DNA from: Tissierella pigra
Lineage (GTDB): Bacteria; Bacillota; Clostridia; Tissierellales; Tissierellaceae
Length of the DNA stretch: 34,742 bases
Direction: 5' to 3'
NCBI RefSeq assembly: GCF_009695605.1
Contig: NZ_VUNQ01000038.1
Coordinates: 1 to 34,742 of the forward strand
In this document: positions 26,097-34,698 of the stretch, in pieces
Layout: the number at the start of each line of letters is the position of its first letter
Numbering within the stretch: the first letter of the stretch is position 1
Program-made: the position numbers and the translations under genes
Notes under the pieces: generated by a model
Told to the model about the DNA's origin: nothing
Database searches by the model: none
The model's input: the letters and a program-made list of their open reading frames with translations, nothing else

Positions 26097-26954
26097 GTGA
26101 GTGTGAAGAAAAGGGGCTTGGGAAAAGGATTATCAGCTTTAATTTCAGATGAAGTAATTATTGATAATAAGAAACAACATAAAGAAATTATTGAAAATAT
26201 AGATATAAAATTGGTGAATCCTAATGAGAATCAACCAAGGAAAGAATTTGGAGAAGAAGCATTACTTGATTTAACTAATTCCATAAAGATACATGGTTTG
26301 ATACAGCCTATTATAGTAAGAAAAGTAAAAGATAAATATGAAATCATAGCAGGAGAAAGAAGATGGAGAGCATCTAAAGCAGCTGGATTAAAGGAAATTC
26401 CATGTATAATAAAGGATGTAGATGAAGAAGTATCTGCTAAGTTTGCATTAATAGAGAATATTCAACGAGAAGATTTAAATCCAATAGAAGAGGCTATAGC
26501 CTATAAACAGTTAATGAAAAAATATCATTTGACTCAAGAGGAAGTAGCAAGTCAAGTAGGAAAGTCGAGATCTTATATAGCCAATACCCTAAGGCTTTTA
26601 AATCTAGAAAATAAAATAATAGAGCATATATCTAAAGGAGAACTAACTTCAGGTCATGGAAAGGCTTTGCTGGGAATTAAAGATAAGAAAAAACAATTAT
26701 TAGTTGCAGAGGAGATAATAAAAAACAATTTAAATGTTCGTGATGTAGAATCCATTGCAAATAAAAAAAAGGACTTTACTAGAAAAAGTATTATATCCAA
26801 TAAAGACCCTAATATAATCAACCTTGAAGAAGAACTTATGGAGAGACTAGGTACAAAGGTTAATTTAACAGAAGGGGATAAAAAAGGTAAAATTGAAATA
26901 GAATACTATGGCTATGAAGACTTAGAAAGAATTATAGATATTTTAACTAAGTAA
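26097..26954 (+). CDS. parB: Chromosome-partitioning protein ParB (Spo0J)
   Basis: 285 residues from the GTG at 26097, seven bases after GAGGAG. An N-terminal Soj-stimulating segment (KKRGLGKGLSALI), CTP-binding motif GERRWRA (86-92), helix-turn-helix and C-terminal dimerisation domain. Specificity positions read Arg158, Thr164, Asn169 and Gly186; three of four match the parS-binding set (Arg, Thr, Ala, Gly). It loads at parS and slides as a CTP clamp to organise the origin. Paralog of noc in this window. Confidence 0.96.
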   Translation: MSVKKRGLGKGLSALISDEVIIDNKKQHKEIIENIDIKLVNPNENQPRKEFGEEALLDLTNSIKIHGLIQPIIVRKVKDKYEIIAGERRWRASKAAGLKEIPCIIKDVDEEVSAKFALIENIQREDLNPIEEAIAYKQLMKKYHLTQEEVASQVGKSRSYIANTLRLLNLENKIIEHISKGELTSGHGKALLGIKDKKKQLLVAEEIIKNNLNVRDVESIANKKKDFTRKSIISNKDPNIINLEEELMERLGTKVNLTEGDKKGKIEIEYYGYEDLERIIDILTK

Positions 26955-26975
26955 ACTTTGAAAGGAGAAGCACTT

Positions 26976-27872
26976 ATGGAAGTAAAAATATACCGAGTAA
27001 ATGCTTTCACAGAGGAGACTTTCGGAGGAAATCCTGCAGGAGTAGTATTAAATATAAATGGATTAACAGATAATATGATGCAAAGCATTGCCAAGGAAAT
27101 AAATTTATCTGAAACGGCATTTATAACTCCACTTCAAAGAGATAATTTTGATATAAGGTTTTTTACTCCAATGTGCGAAGTAGATTTATGTGGACATGCC
27201 ACTATTGCTACATTTTATACTTTGGCTAAAGAAGGATATATTAGTCCAATGAAAAATGGTGTAAAGACAGTTTATCAATATACGAAATCGGGAAAATTAG
27301 CAGTAGAAATTTGTTTTGAAAATAGAAGAGTAACAAAAATATTTATGGAACAAGGAATTCCTAGGAAATTAGGTAAAATTCAAGATATATTGCCATTATC
27401 TAATTCAATGGGAATTTCTGTAGAAGATATAGGAGTATTAGACAAAGATATAGCTCCAGAAATAATTTCAACAGGATTAAAAGATATTATACTACCGATA
27501 AAGACAAAAGAGGCATTAGATAGTTTAACTATAGATAAAGAATTGCTAAGTAAATTATCAAAAAGACTTGGAGTAGTAGGGGTACATGCGTTCTATTTGC
27601 CAGAGTTAAATTCAGAAGTTGTATATACTAGGAATTTTGCTCCTATAGTGGGTATAGATGAAGAGGCTGCAACTGGAACATCAAATGGAGCATTAATTTA
27701 CTTTTTAAAGGAAAATAGACTAATCAAAAATAATCAATTAGTGTCATTTCAAGGTGAAATGATGAATAGGCTTAGTAAGATTTATTGTAAAATTGAAGAA
27801 GATAATGAAGTCCAAGTAATTAAAGTGGGAGGAAATGCTAAACTAATAATTAGTGGAACTATGTTTGTATAA
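26976..27872 (+). CDS. PhzF-family isomerase/epimerase-like protein
   Basis: 298 residues from the ATG at 26976, eight bases after AAAGGAG. Two related half-domains of the diaminopimelate-epimerase fold. Conserved blocks: AFTEETFGGNPAGVV, the catalytic Glu46 in NLSETAFI, CEVDLCGHATIAT and EEAATGTSNGALIYFL. PhzF makes phenazines in a few bacteria, but most homologues, including this orphan, have unknown substrates. It lies just after parB with its own ribosome site and ends in a terminator; it may be co-transcribed with soj-parB. Confidence 0.92.
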   Translation: MEVKIYRVNAFTEETFGGNPAGVVLNINGLTDNMMQSIAKEINLSETAFITPLQRDNFDIRFFTPMCEVDLCGHATIATFYTLAKEGYISPMKNGVKTVYQYTKSGKLAVEICFENRRVTKIFMEQGIPRKLGKIQDILPLSNSMGISVEDIGVLDKDIAPEIISTGLKDIILPIKTKEALDSLTIDKELLSKLSKRLGVVGVHAFYLPELNSEVVYTRNFAPIVGIDEEAATGTSNGALIYFLKENRLIKNNQLVSFQGEMMNRLSKIYCKIEEDNEVQVIKVGGNAKLIISGTMFV

Positions 27873-27898
27873 TCAACCAATTTTTGGTTGATTTTTTA
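27871..27898 (+). terminator. Rho-independent terminator after phzF-like gene
   Basis: Stem AATCAACCAA / TTGGTTGATT (27871-27880, 27884-27893), three-base loop, followed by a T-run. It overlaps the end of the stop codon. Confidence 0.88.
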
Positions 27899-27919
27899 TT
27901 GCAAAAATAAGAGCGCTTA

Positions 27920-27936
27920 TGTCGAAAAATGTCGTA
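27920..27936 (+). promoter_or_regulatory. Possible tandem Spo0A boxes
   Basis: TGTCGAA (27920-27926) is a perfect 0A-box core, and TGTCGTA (27930-27936), one mismatch, follows ten bases on, one helical turn. They lie about 80 bases upstream of the symporter promoter. Seven-base motifs arise by chance, so this is tentative. Confidence 0.35.
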
Positions 27937-27965
27937 GTACAATATTACAATAGAAGAAACTTTGA

Positions 27966-28004
27966 AACAAACAATCTAAATTGTAAGATATTTAACAAAC
28001 AATC
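27966..28004. repeat. 11-bp direct repeat upstream of the symporter gene
   Basis: AACAAACAATC occurs at 27966-27976 and again at 27994-28004, 28 bases apart, just upstream of the promoter. Spacing and placement suggest a regulator binding site, identity unknown. Confidence 0.45.
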
Positions 28005-28016
28005 CCTAAGATTTGA

Positions 28017-28045
28017 TTTACAAAGATAGATATAAATGATATATT
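28017..28045 (+). promoter_or_regulatory. Promoter of the sodium symporter gene
   Basis: TTTACA (28017-28022), 17-base spacer, TATATT (28040-28045), with the ATG at 28093 after AGAGGAGG. Good match to sigma-A consensus. Confidence 0.6.
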
Positions 28046-28092
28046 AGAATTGTGTCATAAAATTTTATTATACTTAAGAGGAGGTAGTTTTA

Positions 28093-29451
28093 ATGCAAGC
28101 GTTTATTGATGTGGTAAATGGATTTCTATGGGATAACTTCTTAATTTATGCCTTATTGTTTGTAGGAGTCTATTACACTATCAGATTAGGTATTCCACAA
28201 ATATCTAAAGTTGGCCCAGGATTTAAGCAAGCTTTTGGTGGGATATTTAAAAAAGAAAAAAATGAAAGTGCAGATGGAGAAGCAGATGGAATGACTTCAT
28301 TCCAAGCACTGGCAACGGCAGTTGCAGCACAAGTTGGTACAGGTAACTTAGCTGGTGTAGCAACAGCTATAGCAGCTGGAGGTCCAGGAGCTATTTTCTG
28401 GATGTGGGTATCAGCGGTTTTGGGTATGGCTACAAACTTTGGTGAAGCTGTACTTGCGCAGAAATATGCTGATAGATCAGGTGAAGAAGTAACAGGAGGT
28501 CCTGCATATTATTTATCTAGAGGAGTAAAGAGTAAATTTTTAGCTGGATTCTTTGCTGTTACTATAATAATAGCACTAGGATTTGTAGGTAATATGGTTC
28601 AATCAAACTCAATAGCAACAGCAGTTAGTGCAGTGGTTCCTATTCCTAAGGTTGTCATAGGAGTTCTTACAGCAGCCTTTGTTGGTCTTATACTAGTAGG
28701 TGGTATGAGTAGAATAGCATCATTTGCAGAGTTAGTAGTACCTTTCATGGCATTACTTTATATTATAGGAAGTTTTGTTATAGTGTTTAAAAACCCTGCA
28801 GCTTTAGGACCAGCATTTAAGAGCATTTTCCAAGGAGCTTTTACTACTCAAGCAGCAGTAGGTGGAGCATTGGGAGTTACTATGAAGCAAGCTGCTAGAT
28901 ATGGTATAGCAAGAGGATTATTCTCAAACGAAGCAGGTATGGGTTCAACACCACATGCCCATGCAGTAGCAAAAGTAGCACACCCTGCACAACAAGGTAT
29001 GGTTGCTATGGTTGGGGTTATTATAGATACAATCGTTATTTGTACAGTAACAGCACTTATAAATTTAGTTACAGGAGCCAATACTTTAGGACTTACTGGA
29101 ATAGAAATGACTCAAGAAGCATTTAGATTAGGACTTGGTAACTTTGGATTAGTATTTATAGCTATTAGTTTATTCTTCTTTGCACTTACTACTATAATAG
29201 GATGGTATTTCTTTGGAGAAGCAAATATTAAATATTTATTTGGAGCTAAAGCTGTAAATATTTATAAAATTGCAGTTCTTGGATTTATAATATTAGGTTC
29301 ATTTATGGAAGTTGCTGTGGTTTGGGATTTAGCAGATATGTTTAATGGTTTAATGGTTATTCCAAACTTAATAGGTCTTTTAATATTAGCACCTCAAGCT
29401 GCTGCCATAGTAAAGGATTACGATACAAGTTTTATTAAACAACAAAGATAA
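28093..29451 (+). CDS. Alanine/glycine:sodium symporter (AGCS family)
   Basis: 452 residues, highly hydrophobic with about ten to eleven membrane segments. The family blocks ATAVAAQVGTGNLAGVATA, GGPGAIFWMWVSA and EVTGGPAYYLSRG near the first third are typical, as is the conserved FSNEAGMGSTPHAHA loop. It takes up alanine, glycine or D-alanine with sodium (or proton). Its own promoter and a strong terminator make it a single-gene unit. Confidence 0.95.
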   Translation: MQAFIDVVNGFLWDNFLIYALLFVGVYYTIRLGIPQISKVGPGFKQAFGGIFKKEKNESADGEADGMTSFQALATAVAAQVGTGNLAGVATAIAAGGPGAIFWMWVSAVLGMATNFGEAVLAQKYADRSGEEVTGGPAYYLSRGVKSKFLAGFFAVTIIIALGFVGNMVQSNSIATAVSAVVPIPKVVIGVLTAAFVGLILVGGMSRIASFAELVVPFMALLYIIGSFVIVFKNPAALGPAFKSIFQGAFTTQAAVGGALGVTMKQAARYGIARGLFSNEAGMGSTPHAHAVAKVAHPAQQGMVAMVGVIIDTIVICTVTALINLVTGANTLGLTGIEMTQEAFRLGLGNFGLVFIAISLFFFALTTIIGWYFFGEANIKYLFGAKAVNIYKIAVLGFIILGSFMEVAVVWDLADMFNGLMVIPNLIGLLILAPQAAAIVKDYDTSFIKQQR

Positions 29452-29461
29452 TATACTATAT

Positions 29462-29491
29462 AAAAAGGGAACAATACTGTTCCCTTTTTTT
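29462..29491 (+). terminator. Rho-independent terminator after the symporter gene
   Basis: Stem AAAAAGGGAACA / TGTTCCCTTTTT (29462-29473, 29478-29489) with a four-base loop ATAC and a following T-run. Very strong. Confidence 0.92.
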
Positions 29492-29527
29492 GTTACTTAT
29501 AGTAAAATAACAATAGGAGGGGATAAA

Positions 29528-30166
29528 ATGTTTATAGATAAGAGTCTAAAAGAATACATAGCTGCTACAGCTAGTGGAGAGCCTACTCCAGGGGGCGGAA
29601 GTGTTTCTGCCTTAGTAGGTAGTTTAGGAGGAGCACTGACCAATATGGTATGTAACCTAACTGTTGGTAAAAAAGCTTATGAAGAATTATCAGATGACAT
29701 CAAGTCAAAAATAGTTAATAATTCTAAAGAAGTAGAAAAATTAGTTGAAACATTAAATAATATTGTAGACGAAGATACTAAGGCTTTTGATAAGGTTATG
29801 GATGCTTTTAAACTTCCTAAAGATACAGATGAAGAAAAAGCTGCAAGAAGCAATGCTATTCAAGAGGGCTATAAAATAGCATTAGAAGTACCTTTAAGAT
29901 GTGCAGAAAAATGTTTAAGAGTATTGGAATTACAAGATGTGTTTGCTGATTATGGAAATGTAAATGCTATTACGGATGTAGGTGTAGGTACATTATTAGC
30001 TTATGCAGGATTAGAAGGAGCATTATTTAATGTGACTATCAATCTAGGAAGTATAAAAGATGAATCATTTAAGAAAGAAACAGAAACTAAAGTAGATAAT
30101 CTCTTAACTGAAGGAAAGAAATTAAAAGAGGAACTACTAAAGGTTGTATATAAAAGATTAGCATAA
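29528..30166 (+). CDS. fchA: Formiminotetrahydrofolate cyclodeaminase-like protein
   Basis: 212 residues, the FTCD_C helical fold alone, as in bacterial FchA. The N-terminal LKEYIAATASGEPTPGGGSVSA and the EVPLRCAEKCLRVLEL segment are characteristic. The family converts formimino-tetrahydrofolate to methenyl-tetrahydrofolate plus ammonia, used in histidine or purine breakdown by anaerobes. AGGAGGGG precedes the ATG. It is followed by a GAAA-loop terminator. Substrate assignment rests on family only. Confidence 0.9.
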   Translation: MFIDKSLKEYIAATASGEPTPGGGSVSALVGSLGGALTNMVCNLTVGKKAYEELSDDIKSKIVNNSKEVEKLVETLNNIVDEDTKAFDKVMDAFKLPKDTDEEKAARSNAIQEGYKIALEVPLRCAEKCLRVLELQDVFADYGNVNAITDVGVGTLLAYAGLEGALFNVTINLGSIKDESFKKETETKVDNLLTEGKKLKEELLKVVYKRLA

Positions 30167-30190
30167 GAGAAGGGAAACCTTCTCTTTTTC
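30166..30190 (+). terminator. Rho-independent terminator after fchA
   Basis: Stem AGAGAAGG / CCTTCTCT (30166-30173, 30178-30185) closed by a GAAA tetraloop, then TTTTTC. It starts on the last base of the stop codon. Confidence 0.88.
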
Positions 30191-30273
30191 TTTATTAAAT
30201 CATAAAAATATTGTATTATAATAATAGGAGTGTCATAAATAATTTTCACCATTAAAGCTTAGGAGGTATTAAG

Positions 30274-31998
30274 ATGTTTAAAAAGCAGTTGATAGATCTT
30301 ATAACTAAAGCAAAAGGTGTAATAGATGTGGAGTTGGTGCTTAAAAATATAAATATAGTCAATGTATTTTCAGGTGAAATAATAAAGGGGAATGTGGCTA
30401 TTGATAATGGGAAAATAATAGGCATAGGTGAATATAATGGTAAAGAGGAGATTGACTTAGAAGGTAAATATTTGGCTCCAGGATTTATAGATAGTCATGT
30501 TCATATAGAATCATCTATGTCATCACCTTCACAGTTTGCTAAAGTAATAGTTCCAAGAGGTGTAACTACTATAATTGCTGACCCTCATGAAATAGGAAAT
30601 GTTAAAGGAATAGATGGTATAAAATATATAATAGAAGATAGTAAAAATGTCCCTTTAGATGTTCATATAATGCTGCCTAGTTGTGTTCCATCTACAAGCT
30701 TTGAAAATGCAGGAGCTATACTAAAAGCTGATGATTTAAAAGAATTATTAGAAGAAGAGACAGTTATAGGCTTAGGAGAAATGATGAATTATCCTGGAGT
30801 CATATTTTTAGATGATGATGTATTAAATAAATTAGCTTTATTTAAGGATAAAGTAATAGATGGTCATGGACCTATGATCCGTGGAAAGGAATTAAATGCC
30901 TATGTAATATCAGGTATAAAAACAGAACACGAATGTTCTACAATCGACGAAGTATTAGATCGTTTAAGAGTAGGTATGTATATACTTATTCGTGAAGGTT
31001 CAGCAGCAAAGGATTTAAAAAACATAATTAAAGTTGTAAATAAGGATAATTTAAGAAGATTCCTATTTTGTACAGATGATAAACATCCTGAAGATTTAAT
31101 TAATGAAGGAACTATAGATTTTAATATTAAACTTGCAATTAAGGAAGGTATTGATCCAATAGATGCTATTAAAATGGCTACTATAAACTCAGCTGAATGT
31201 TATGGCCTAAAAAATAAGGGAGCCATAGCACCAGGATATATTGCGGACTTAGTAGTAATAGATAATCTAGAGGATTTTAATATATTAAAGGTATTTAAAA
31301 GTGGAAAGTTAGTAGGAGAAAATAATAAGGCACTATTTGAACCTAATATACATTTACCAAAAAACATGATGGATTCAGTAAATATAAAAGACATAGACTT
31401 AGAAGATATTCAAATTCCTATGACCAATAATAAGGCAAATATAATAGGAGTAATGGAAGGGAGTTTAGTTACTAAAGCTGTGATAAAAGAAGTGAATATA
31501 CTAGATGGATTTTTTCATTTCTCAGATGATGGTATACAAAAACTTATAGTAGCTGAGAGACATTTAAGAAAAGGAAATATAGGTGTAGGACTTATAGAAA
31601 ACTTTAAATTAAAAAATGGCTCCATAGGTTCAACTATAGGTCATGATTCACATAATATAATAGTCATAGGTGATAATGACGGGGATATACTAACTGCCAT
31701 AGAAGAATTAAAAGAAATAGGAGGAGGACTCACAATAGTAAAAGATGGGAAAGTCTTAAAAAGTTTGCCTCTAGAAATTGGAGGAATCATGACTTCCAGG
31801 CCAGTTGAAGAGACCAATTCTATTCTTAAAGAAATGATAGAACTATCTTATGAAGAATTAAATGTAAATAAAAATATAGACCCTTTTATGACTTTAGCAT
31901 TTATGGCATTACCAGTTATACCTAAGTTAAAACTTACAGATATGGGTTTATTTGATGTGGAAAAATTTGATTTTGTTAAAGTATGTAGAAATGATTAG
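30274..31998 (+). CDS. ade: Adenine deaminase
   Basis: 574 residues, full length. Amidohydrolase that converts adenine to hypoxanthine and ammonia. Metal-site blocks: PGFIDSHVHIESS (His75, His77), ADPHEIGNV, GLGEMMNYPGV, DGHGP, TEHECS and CTDDKHPEDL; the C-terminal Ade-specific domain carries IGHDSHNIIVIGDND and GGIMTSRPVEE. AGGAGGT precedes the ATG. No purine riboswitch was seen upstream (30191-30273). It belongs to purine salvage or purine catabolism. Confidence 0.96.
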   Translation: MFKKQLIDLITKAKGVIDVELVLKNINIVNVFSGEIIKGNVAIDNGKIIGIGEYNGKEEIDLEGKYLAPGFIDSHVHIESSMSSPSQFAKVIVPRGVTTIIADPHEIGNVKGIDGIKYIIEDSKNVPLDVHIMLPSCVPSTSFENAGAILKADDLKELLEEETVIGLGEMMNYPGVIFLDDDVLNKLALFKDKVIDGHGPMIRGKELNAYVISGIKTEHECSTIDEVLDRLRVGMYILIREGSAAKDLKNIIKVVNKDNLRRFLFCTDDKHPEDLINEGTIDFNIKLAIKEGIDPIDAIKMATINSAECYGLKNKGAIAPGYIADLVVIDNLEDFNILKVFKSGKLVGENNKALFEPNIHLPKNMMDSVNIKDIDLEDIQIPMTNNKANIIGVMEGSLVTKAVIKEVNILDGFFHFSDDGIQKLIVAERHLRKGNIGVGLIENFKLKNGSIGSTIGHDSHNIIVIGDNDGDILTAIEELKEIGGGLTIVKDGKVLKSLPLEIGGIMTSRPVEETNSILKEMIELSYEELNVNKNIDPFMTLAFMALPVIPKLKLTDMGLFDVEKFDFVKVCRND

Positions 31999-32027
31999 TA
32001 TAAATTATTTTAAATGGAGATGATTTT

Positions 32028-33170
32028 ATGGTTTATTTTGATAATGCAGCTACATCTTATCCTAAACCAAAAGTAGTATATGATGCTATAATGGATGCAA
32101 TGATGGAATATGGTGCTAATCCTGGGAGATCAGGGCACAAGAAGGCATTAAAAGCAAGTAGGGGGATATTTGATACAAGAGTTCAAATAGGTAAGCTTTT
32201 AAATATAAAGGACCCTATGAGTATAATATTTACTTTTAATTGTACAGAAAGTTTAAACCTAGGGATAAAAGGATATTTAAAACCAGGAGACCATGTAATT
32301 ACCACCTCCATGGAGCATAACTCTGCTTTAAGACCTATTGTATTTTTAGATAAATTAGGAGTAAAGCATACTATAGTACATGGAGATTCTAAAGGAAGGA
32401 TAAACCCTAAAGATATTGAAGATAGTATAACTAAAGAAACTAAGATGATAGTCACTACTCACATATCTAACTTAACAGGAACTATAATGGATATAGAGTC
32501 TATAGGAAAAATTGCAAGGAAACATGGGTTAGTATATTTGGTAGATGGTGCTCAATCAGCAGGTGTATATAATATTGATGTAGAAAAAATGAATATAGAT
32601 ATGCTTGCTTTTCCTGGACATAAGGGGTTACTTGGACCTCAAGGAACTGGCGGGCTTTATATTAGACCAGGTATAGAATTAGTAGAAACCTTTCAAGGTG
32701 GCACAGGAAGTATATCTCATTCCTTGGAGCAACCAGATATATTTCCAGATAAATTTGAATCTGGTACACCCAATGCACCTGGAATAATAGGTTTAGGAAC
32801 TGGAATAAAATATATATTTGAAAAAGGTATTGATAATATAAGGAAAAAAGAAGAAGACCTTACAATGCACTTTATAGAGGAAGCAAGTAAAATTGATAAA
32901 ATCATACTATATGGAACATTAGAGAAAAATCATCATGCACCAGTAGTTGCCTTAAATGTTGGAGAAGCTGATTCCTCAGAGATAAGCTATATATTAGATG
33001 AAGAATATGATATTGCTGTGAGACCAGGGTTACATTGTGCACCTTTAGCTCACAAAACTATTGGAACTTTTGAACAAGGAGTAGTTAGATTTAGCTTTGG
33101 ATATGAAAATACCCATGAAGAAATAGAGTTTGCCATAAAGGCCTTAAAAGAAATTGCTAAGGAAGTTTAG
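32028..33170 (+). CDS. Cysteine desulfurase family PLP enzyme (class V aminotransferase fold)
   Basis: 380 residues. The start VYFDNAATSYPKP is typical; the PLP site shows EHNS (His97), VDGAQSAG (Asp173) and the Schiff-base lysine Lys199 in FPGHKGLLGPQGTGG; a cysteine at 337 (RPGLHCAPLAH) fits the persulfide-forming residue of SufS-like enzymes. It would release sulfur from cysteine for iron-sulfur clusters, thiolated tRNA or selenium chemistry. No suf/isc partner is nearby, so its acceptor is unknown. GGAGATG lies before the ATG. Confidence 0.9.
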   Translation: MVYFDNAATSYPKPKVVYDAIMDAMMEYGANPGRSGHKKALKASRGIFDTRVQIGKLLNIKDPMSIIFTFNCTESLNLGIKGYLKPGDHVITTSMEHNSALRPIVFLDKLGVKHTIVHGDSKGRINPKDIEDSITKETKMIVTTHISNLTGTIMDIESIGKIARKHGLVYLVDGAQSAGVYNIDVEKMNIDMLAFPGHKGLLGPQGTGGLYIRPGIELVETFQGGTGSISHSLEQPDIFPDKFESGTPNAPGIIGLGTGIKYIFEKGIDNIRKKEEDLTMHFIEEASKIDKIILYGTLEKNHHAPVVALNVGEADSSEISYILDEEYDIAVRPGLHCAPLAHKTIGTFEQGVVRFSFGYENTHEEIEFAIKALKEIAKEV

Positions 33171-33184
33171 AGAGGAGAAAATAT

Positions 33185-33703
33185 ATGGTTCAGCTACAAG
33201 AATTTATTGCATCGTATAATATAGAAATTATGATAGGACTTATGGCAGCAATACCTATATTATTAGTTTTATACCTAATAGCTGAAATAAGAATATCAAA
33301 GATAAGAGAGAGATACAATGAATTAGTAAGAGGAGTTAAAGGTATAGATATAGAGCAACTCCTTATAAAAACTAATGAAGAACTGAAATCAATTCGTATA
33401 GATATGAATACTATGGAACAAAAAATAGAGAGTATTGAAACAAAGCTAGCCTTTGCTATTCAAAAGGTTGGCTTTGTTAGGTATAATGCCTTTGGAGACA
33501 TGGGATCCGATTTAAGTTATTCTGTTGCATTATTGGACAAGTTTAATAATGGATTTGTCCTTACAAGTATTTATGGCAGAGAGTATACTACCAGTTATGC
33601 AAAACCAGTTAAATTAGGAAAATCAGTATACCCATTATCTGTAGAGGAAATGCAGGCAATAGATAGGGCGTTAATGGGTGAATACCAAGAGAAGACTCTG
33701 TAG
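33185..33703 (+). CDS. DUF4446 membrane-anchored protein
   Basis: 172 residues. One N-terminal membrane segment (about 15-33), a predicted coiled coil (about 45-90), then the conserved domain GFVRYNAFGDMGSDLSYSVA and LTSIYGREYTTSYAKP. This matches DUF4446, a family of unknown function that often sits near soj-parB in Firmicutes. GAGGAG precedes the ATG. It lies between the desulfurase and lipid-kinase genes in a compact run. Confidence 0.9.
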   Translation: MVQLQEFIASYNIEIMIGLMAAIPILLVLYLIAEIRISKIRERYNELVRGVKGIDIEQLLIKTNEELKSIRIDMNTMEQKIESIETKLAFAIQKVGFVRYNAFGDMGSDLSYSVALLDKFNNGFVLTSIYGREYTTSYAKPVKLGKSVYPLSVEEMQAIDRALMGEYQEKTL

Positions 33704-33720
33704 TAGGAGGAACAAATTAG

Positions 33721-34599
33721 ATGAGTAAGATTTCTTTTATTATAAATCCTGTAGCTGGTGGTGGAAAAGCAAAGGGTTTAATCCCTTTAATTGAATCAAA
33801 GATGGAGAAATATGAAAAAGAATATTCAATAAAATTGACTACAAAGCCTGAGGAAGCCATAAAAATTGCAGAAAACTGTGTAGAGGATTATGATATAATA
33901 GTTGCAGTAGGTGGAGACGGAACAATAAATGAAGTAGCTAGAGGACTAGTTAACAAAGGGAAGGGTATATTGGGAATCATCCCTGGTGGTACAGGAAATG
34001 ATATGGCTAAAAGTCTGGGAATCTCCATAGATCCTGAAAGGGCTTTAGAACATTTATGTAATGGTAAAAATAGCACAATAGATGTTGGACAGGTAAATGA
34101 CTTTATTTTTTTCAATATTGCTAGTATTGGATTTGATGCAGAGGTTGTAATGAATACTATAAATATAAAGAAAGCCATTAGAAGTAGGTTTGCCTATGGA
34201 ATTAGTGTTATATATTCATTATTTAGTTTTAAAAAGAAAAGGATTCAAATTAATATAGATGGAAAATTTGCAGAGGAAGATGTAATTTTAGTAGCTGTAG
34301 GTAATGGAAAATACTATGGTGGCGGAATGGAAATTTTACCTGATGCAAAGGTTAATGATGAATATTTAGATGTATGTATAATATCTGGAATAAGAAAAAC
34401 AAAACTTTTATTTTTATTTCCAAGCATATTTAAAGGTAATCATATTAAATATACAAAGTATGTAAAAATATATAGAGGAAAAAATATAAGAATAACATCT
34501 AAAGAAGGATTATACTTAAATATAGATGGAGAAATTAATCCTAAGGTTAAAGATATAGAATTTAACTTGAAGGATAAAAGATTAAATGTAATAACCTAA
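33721..34599 (+). CDS. Diacylglycerol/lipid kinase (YegS/BmrU/DgkB family)
   Basis: 292 residues. The DAGK catalytic domain shows INPVAGGGKAKG, the nucleotide motif GGDGT (64-68) and PGGTGNDMAKSLG (88-100). The C-terminal beta-sandwich includes GNGKYYGGGMEILPDA and the family ending YLNIDGEI. It phosphorylates diacylglycerol or a related lipid at the inner face of the membrane. AGGAGGA before the ATG. Which lipid it uses cannot be told. Confidence 0.93.
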   Translation: MSKISFIINPVAGGGKAKGLIPLIESKMEKYEKEYSIKLTTKPEEAIKIAENCVEDYDIIVAVGGDGTINEVARGLVNKGKGILGIIPGGTGNDMAKSLGISIDPERALEHLCNGKNSTIDVGQVNDFIFFNIASIGFDAEVVMNTINIKKAIRSRFAYGISVIYSLFSFKKKRIQINIDGKFAEEDVILVAVGNGKYYGGGMEILPDAKVNDEYLDVCIISGIRKTKLLFLFPSIFKGNHIKYTKYVKIYRGKNIRITSKEGLYLNIDGEINPKVKDIEFNLKDKRLNVIT

Positions 34600-34660
34600 A
34601 AAAAGTAGCCCAAGGCTTCTAGTGTTGCATTTAGGAAACAATTAAATATTGACAAAGTGA

Positions 34661-34698
34661 GAATCCCTTGGATGATATAAATTACATCCAAGGGATTC
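34661..34698. repeat. 14-bp perfect inverted repeat near the right edge
   Basis: GAATCCCTTGGATG (34661-34674) and its exact complement (34685-34698) with a ten-base AT-rich loop. No strong T-run on either side, so it is not a canonical terminator. A TTGACA (34649-34654) lies just upstream, but a matching -10 is poor. It could be an operator, a leader-RNA hairpin of a gene beyond the window or a weak terminator. Confidence 0.65.

Noticed and set aside
27899-28092. Glycine riboswitch upstream of the AGCS symporter
   Set aside because: No GGAGAG-type aptamer core or tandem aptamer pattern is visible; only short motifs and a promoter are.
30191-30273. Purine riboswitch upstream of adenine deaminase
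   Set aside because: The gap is only about 80 bases and I could not find the conserved purine-aptamer loops.
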